DNA of 9,244 nt from an uncultured Candidatus Saccharibacteria bacterium (GTDB lineage Bacteria; Patescibacteriota; Saccharimonadia; Saccharimonadales; Saccharimonadaceae), in contig CAOQNC010000024.1 in the NCBI GenBank assembly GCA_948511255.1, forward strand, positions 1-9,244, in the 5' to 3' direction. Below are positions 6,564-9,244 of this stretch, in pieces. Each line of letters opens with the position of its first letter. Position 1 is the stretch's first letter. The position numbers and the translations under genes are program-made. The notes below the pieces were generated by a model. The model was not told the DNA's origin, made no database searches, and was given only the letters and a program-made list of their open reading frames with translations.

Positions 6564-6601
6564 GAGCAGCGAACGAAAAACTCGCTAGCGAGTTTTTCTG
6601 A
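6564..6601. repeat. Palindromic intergenic module, copy 2
   Basis: This block aligns without gaps to 1608-1645 (32 of 38 identical). Its core, 6575-6598, is a perfect 24-base palindrome whose half is GAAAAACTCGCT. As RNA on either strand it would be a hairpin ending in a U-run. It lies between two divergent promoters, as copy 1 does, where no known transcript needs terminating, so a regulatory site or mobile palindrome should be considered alongside a terminator. Confidence 0.8.
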
Positions 6602-6613
6602 GCGCGACGCACG

Positions 6614-6644
6614 TTATAGCATAAGTCTCTGACTTATGCTATAA
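6614..6644. repeat. Perfect inverted repeat containing the wzm promoter
   Basis: Two perfect 14-base arms (6614-6627 and 6631-6644) surround the loop TCT. The right arm holds all but the last base of the plus-strand TGCTATAAT box. The left arm holds a mirror copy, TGCTATAAC, facing the minus strand at 6613-6621. The inner sequence ATAAGTC / GACTTAT is identical to that of the repeat at 1735-1767. Confidence 0.8.
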
Positions 6645-6645
6645 T
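6637..6645 (+). promoter_or_regulatory. Extended -10 promoter of the ABC exporter genes
   Basis: A perfect TGCTATAAT lies with the hexamer ending seven bases before the ATG at 6653, with no ribosome site between. No -35 is apparent at normal spacing. The surrounding GACTTATGCTATAATAA is identical to the sequence at 1753-1769. Confidence 0.75.
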
Positions 6646-6652
6646 AAGTCGT

Positions 6653-7462
6653 ATGAACATACCGAAAGTTTGGAACAAACGTAACCGCGTCCTTCTGAAA
6701 GAACTCACCAAAACCGACTTCAAACTCCGCTACCAGGGTTCCGTCCTCGGCTATCTCTGGGCGCTTCTTCGCCCCTTGCTTATGTTTGCAATCCTCTACG
6801 TCGTCTTCGCGAAACTCCTCCGCTTTGGCAGTGACATCCCGCACTATCCAGTCTACCTCTTGACCGGCACCGTCCTTTGGTCCTTCTTCACCGAATGTTG
6901 TAGCCAAGGCATCCAAGCCGTCGTCGCTCGCAGCGACCTCATCCGCAAAATCAGCTTCCCGAAGTATATCGTCGTCATCTCCGCCACTCTGACCGCCGTC
7001 ATCAACGTCCTGATTAACCTCGTCGTGATCATCATCTTCGCCCTGCTAAACGGCGTCACCCCCTCCTGGAGCTGGCTCCTCGTCCCGATTCTTATTGGCG
7101 AGCTATACCTTTTTGCCCTCGGCATCGCCCTCTTCCTCGGCTCTATTAACGTTAAATACCGCGACATCAGCTCCATTTGGGAAGTCCTTACCCAAGCCCT
7201 CTTCTACGCCGTCCCGATCATCTACCCTATCACCATGATCGCCTCCACCAGCTCTCTCGCCGCCAAAATCATCCTTATCGACCCTATCGCCCAAGTCATC
7301 CAAGACATCCGCTGGTCCCTCATCACTAAGGAGGCCGTCACGACCGCCGGTTTCGTCGGTCTCGGCGGCGAACTTTTTGCTATCGCTCTTGTTCTTGTCG
7401 TCCTTATCGTCGGCGCTATCGTTTTCCGTCGCCGTTCCAAATTTTTCTCGGAGGAAATCTAA
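6653..7462 (+). CDS. wzm: Polysaccharide ABC exporter, permease subunit (Wzm/TagG type)
   Basis: This 269-residue integral membrane protein is the channel half of an ABC-2 exporter that moves undecaprenyl-linked polysaccharide or teichoic acid across the cytoplasmic membrane. The N-terminal amphipathic helix TDFKLRYQGSVLGYLWALLRPL (21-42) is the family signature and runs into the first membrane span. Other conserved parts are SFPKYIVV (101-108), NVKYRDISSIWEV (166-178) and FYAVPIIYPI (184-193). About six spans are visible, near 35-56, 66-82, 106-132, 142-164, 180-198 and 240-258, and the tail is basic (FRRRSKFF). Length and layout are normal. Its partner ATPase follows after 30 bases, linked by a possible mini-ORF. 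The start is set by the promoter seven bases upstream. WecB and a phosphoglycosyltransferase nearby fit an export role for a lipid-linked glycan. Confidence 0.93.
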   Translation: MNIPKVWNKRNRVLLKELTKTDFKLRYQGSVLGYLWALLRPLLMFAILYVVFAKLLRFGSDIPHYPVYLLTGTVLWSFFTECCSQGIQAVVARSDLIRKISFPKYIVVISATLTAVINVLINLVVIIIFALLNGVTPSWSWLLVPILIGELYLFALGIALFLGSINVKYRDISSIWEVLTQALFYAVPIIYPITMIASTSSLAAKIILIDPIAQVIQDIRWSLITKEAVTTAGFVGLGGELFAIALVLVVLIVGAIVFRRRSKFFSEEI

Positions 7463-7500
7463 TGTCGCCCGCCTCATTGAAAGGAGTAAACCATGCCTAA
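7462..7500 (+). CDS. Possible 12-codon mini-ORF linking permease and ATPase genes
   Basis: The permease stop and a new ATG overlap as TAATG, and this ATG opens a frame for MSPASLKGVNHA ending in TAA at 7498-7500, eight bases into the ATPase gene. A GGAGGA ribosome site (7450-7455) lies six bases before the ATG, inside the permease gene. Translation of this frame would pass over the AAAGGAG site (7480-7486) that serves the ATPase start. It may act as a ribosome relay that sets subunit ratio, or may be chance. No homologue is known to me. Confidence 0.35.
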   Translation: MSPASLKGVNHA

Positions 7501-8272
7501 ACGTGTTATCGGCACCCGTATTGAAGCCCCTGATCCCTCGAGTGACGTCGCTATCCGCGTCGAGAATCTCCATAAGTCCTTCCGCCTTCCGACCGAACGC
7601 TCTTGGGGTCTCAAGCAAGCCATTTTCAATCGTCTCCGCGGCATTAAAGGTTACAAAGACCAACAAGTCCTCCGCGGTATCAACTTCGACGTCAAAAAAG
7701 GTGAATTTCTTGGCATCGTCGGCCGCAACGGCTCCGGTAAATCCACCCTCCTTAAAATCCTCTCTGGTATCTACTATCCGTCCGCCGGCTCTGTCGTCGT
7801 GAATGGCACTCTCGTCCCGTTCATCGAGCTCGGCGTCGGCTTCAACCCCGAACTCACCGGCCGCGAGAACGTTTATCTGAACGGCGCCATGCTCGGCTTC
7901 AGTAACTCCGAAATCGACGCCATGTATGACGACATCGTCAAATTTGCCGAACTTGAGGAGTTCATGGACCAAAAACTCAAAAATTACTCTTCCGGCATGC
8001 AAGTCCGCCTCGCCTTTTCCATTGCTATCCGCGCGAAAGGGGACATCCTTATTCTCGACGAAGTCCTCGCCGTTGGCGACGCCGCCTTCCAGAAGAAATG
8101 TAACGATTATTTCGAGTCGCTCCACGGCAACCAAACCGTCATCCTCGTCACCCACTCCATGGAGAACGTCGAAAAGTTCTGCGACCGCGCCATTCTCATC
8201 GAAAACGGCGAAATCGCCTGCGAAGGTTCTCCTGAAAAAGTCACCAAAGCCTATCTCAAACTCTGGAGCTAA
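7493..8272 (+). CDS. wzt: Polysaccharide ABC exporter, ATPase subunit (Wzt/TagH type)
   Basis: The 259-residue ATPase powers the Wzm-like permease. Walker A is GRNGSGKST (77-85), the ABC signature is YSSGMQ (165-170), Walker B is ILILDE (185-190) and the switch histidine is His221 in LVTHSMEN. The N-terminal stretch IRVENLHKSFRLPTERSWGLKQAIF (21-45) and the ELGVGFNPELTGRENVYLNG block (112-131) are specific to the Wzt/TagH group of polysaccharide exporters. The protein ends soon after the nucleotide-binding domain. It lacks the C-terminal carbohydrate-binding domain of E. coli O8/O9a Wzt (over 400 residues) and the tail extension of B. subtilis TagH, so recognition of a capped chain end is not expected. 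The ribosome site AAAGGAG lies six bases before the start, the same layout as for the gene at 4329. Confidence 0.94.
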   Translation: MPKRVIGTRIEAPDPSSDVAIRVENLHKSFRLPTERSWGLKQAIFNRLRGIKGYKDQQVLRGINFDVKKGEFLGIVGRNGSGKSTLLKILSGIYYPSAGSVVVNGTLVPFIELGVGFNPELTGRENVYLNGAMLGFSNSEIDAMYDDIVKFAELEEFMDQKLKNYSSGMQVRLAFSIAIRAKGDILILDEVLAVGDAAFQKKCNDYFESLHGNQTVILVTHSMENVEKFCDRAILIENGEIACEGSPEKVTKAYLKLWS

Positions 8273-8314
8273 CCAGCCTAGACCCTGCCACACCTCCCCT
8301 AAACCAGGGCTTTA

Positions 8315-8323
8315 TGCTATAAT
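8315..8323 (+). promoter_or_regulatory. Extended -10 promoter of the phosphoglycosyltransferase gene
   Basis: TGCTATAAT lies with only six bases between the hexamer and the ATG at 8330, again implying a leaderless mRNA. It shows that this gene has its own promoter despite following wzt by only 57 bases. Unlike the promoters at 1759 and 6637 it is not within an inverted repeat. Confidence 0.7.
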
Positions 8324-8329
8324 ATCTAC

Positions 8330-9244
8330 ATGAAGAAAGACTCCGGGCTGGTGTTTCACGTTTTCCTGATTTTTGGTGACGCCATTGCGATTTTGGCGTC
8401 CTTTTTGCTTGCCTATTTCATGCGCACGCATCTCGATCAGCGCCCCTTCTACTTTGATTCCGACCCCTGGAAATTCGTCCTCTCAATGATCTGGCTCGTC
8501 CCGATCTATATCATCATCATGGCCGCCCTCGGCCTATATAAGAAATCCGCCCTCGCCGGCCGCGGTCGTTGGCGCGAAATCGGCCAACTTTTCCTCGCCT
8601 CTCTGATCGGCATGATGGCCATTATTACTTACGACTTCTTCTTCGAAGTCGACCTTTTCCCGGTCCGCATCATGGCTCTTTACTCCGTCCTCAGCTGCTT
8701 TGCCCTCCTCTGTATCTTCCGGAGCGCCGTCCGCTGGGTTCGCCTCCTCGCCCTCAAGAAAAATCGCCGCGCCGCCCAGCGAGTTGTCATTATCGGCAAC
8801 AATCCTAATACCGAATCTCTCGCCGACTATCTGGCGACTTATCCCGAGTCCGGCTTCCGTCTCGTCGGCATTGTCGCGGGCAGCAAATACATCCCTAAGG
8901 ACCTCCGCCGCAAGCAGTTCTCCTCTCTGAAAGAAGCCCTCAAGAAGACTAAGCCCGACGTCATTTTCCAGACCGACGAGAAGCGCACCGAATACGTCTA
9001 TCGCCAAGCCTTAAATCGCCACCTTCTCTACTACTTCGTCCCTTCGACCGCGACCTTGACCTCCCAGATGGGCGAGCTCGAACTCGTCGGCAACACCCCC
9101 GCCATCCTCGTCCGCGTCACGCCCCTTATTGGCAGCGCGAAAATCACTAAGCGCATCAGCGACATTGTCTTCGGCGGCCTCCTACTCCTCCTCGCCCTAA
9201 TCCCGATGGCCGTCATCTGGCTCATCGAAAAACTCACCGACCCC
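8330..9244 (+). CDS. Polyprenyl-phosphate sugar-phosphate transferase, N-terminal part (3' partial)
   Basis: The frame stays open to the window edge, giving 305 residues. The layout is that of WbaP/EpsL-like polyisoprenyl-phosphate hexose-1-phosphate transferases, which start glycan assembly by moving a sugar phosphate from a nucleotide sugar to undecaprenyl phosphate. Four membrane spans lie near 9-31, 49-69, 86-104 and 112-132, with the LGLYKKS motif (67-73) typical after span two. A cytosolic Rossmann-like (CoA-binding-like) domain follows, with RVVIIGNNPNTE at 151-162. Near the edge, ITKRISDIVFGGLLLLLALIPMAVIWLIEKL (272-302) is the start of the bacterial sugar transferase domain: the lead-in KRxxDI and the helix with the breaking proline (Pro292) that makes it re-entrant. 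The catalytic Asp-Glu pair lies beyond the window, so activity and sugar preference cannot be judged. The start is supported by the -10 box six bases upstream. Confidence 0.9.
   Translation, partial: MKKDSGLVFHVFLIFGDAIAILASFLLAYFMRTHLDQRPFYFDSDPWKFVLSMIWLVPIYIIIMAALGLYKKSALAGRGRWREIGQLFLASLIGMMAIITYDFFFEVDLFPVRIMALYSVLSCFALLCIFRSAVRWVRLLALKKNRRAAQRVVIIGNNPNTESLADYLATYPESGFRLVGIVAGSKYIPKDLRRKQFSSLKEALKKTKPDVIFQTDEKRTEYVYRQALNRHLLYYFVPSTATLTSQMGELELVGNTPAILVRVTPLIGSAKITKRISDIVFGGLLLLLALIPMAVIWLIEKLTDP

Noticed and set aside
7103..8293. A 396-codon open frame on the minus strand
   Set aside because: It lies exactly opposite wzm and wzt. Its acidic, Asp/Glu/Gly-rich product is what the complement of C-ending codons yields, and it has no recognisable domain.
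8283..8309. Possible terminator after wzt: CCCTG pairing with CAGGG, then TTT
   Set aside because: The stem is only five pairs with a 17-base loop and a three-T run, and it runs into the next promoter; too weak to annotate.
1..9244. tRNA, rRNA, CRISPR array, transposase or phage genes
   Set aside because: I looked for cloverleaf-like arms, spaced direct repeats, DDE-type motifs and integrases and saw none; the only repeats are the intergenic palindromes listed.

Overview
This window is a piece of a bacterial surface-glycan locus. It holds seven well-supported protein-coding genes plus the last 98 codons of an eighth that enters from the left. Every gene can be tied to building or exporting a cell-surface polysaccharide, or plausibly to binding sugars. 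The standard genetic code fits throughout: all stops are TAA or TAG, and no gene is broken by TGA. Third codon positions are rich in C, which creates long meaningless open frames on the opposite strand. The dense packing, the compact promoters of the form TGCTATAAT just before start codons, the apparent leaderless mRNAs, and an ABC exporter whose ATPase lacks a sugar-binding tail together suggest a small monoderm bacterium. My best guess is a Patescibacteria/Saccharibacteria (TM7)-like organism. That is an inference from style, not from a marker gene, and a Firmicutes or Actinobacteria relative cannot be excluded.

Layout: (1) 2-298 (+), the C-terminal end of a ricin-type beta-trefoil lectin protein, followed by an intrinsic terminator at 306-338. 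(2) 340-1548 (-), a GT-B glycosyltransferase. (3) 1549-1776, a 228-base divergent spacer full of inverted repeats and promoter-like boxes. (4) 1777-5702 (+), an operon of a polytopic membrane protein, a possible 15-codon mini-ORF, wecB (UDP-GlcNAc 2-epimerase) and a second GT-B glycosyltransferase. (5) 5699-6538 (-), a GT2 glycosyltransferase whose stop codon overlaps that of the operon. (6) 6539-6652, a second divergent spacer built like the first. (7) 6653-8272 (+), a Wzm/TagG-type permease, a 12-codon mini-ORF and a Wzt/TagH-type ATPase. (8) 8330 to the window end (+), the N-terminal 305 residues of a polyprenyl-phosphate sugar-phosphate transferase.

How the genes fit together (family knowledge plus inference): the phosphoglycosyltransferase would load the first sugar phosphate onto undecaprenyl phosphate. 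The three glycosyltransferases would extend the chain, with WecB supplying UDP-ManNAc. The ABC transporter would flip the finished lipid-linked polymer across the membrane. The polytopic protein could be a GT-C-like enzyme acting outside. The lectin could bind the same polymer or a partner cell's glycans.

The least expected signals are regulatory. All five transcription-unit starts in the window have a -10 box only 6-9 bases before the ATG, which implies leaderless mRNAs, while the clear Shine-Dalgarno sites lie at genes inside operons. Both divergent spacers carry a shared 38-base module, 32/38 identical, centred on a 24-base palindrome with paired base changes. In each spacer an extra promoter-like box faces that palindrome at exactly the same distance, 14 bases. 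In both spacers the plus-strand -10 box also lies inside the right arm of an inverted repeat.
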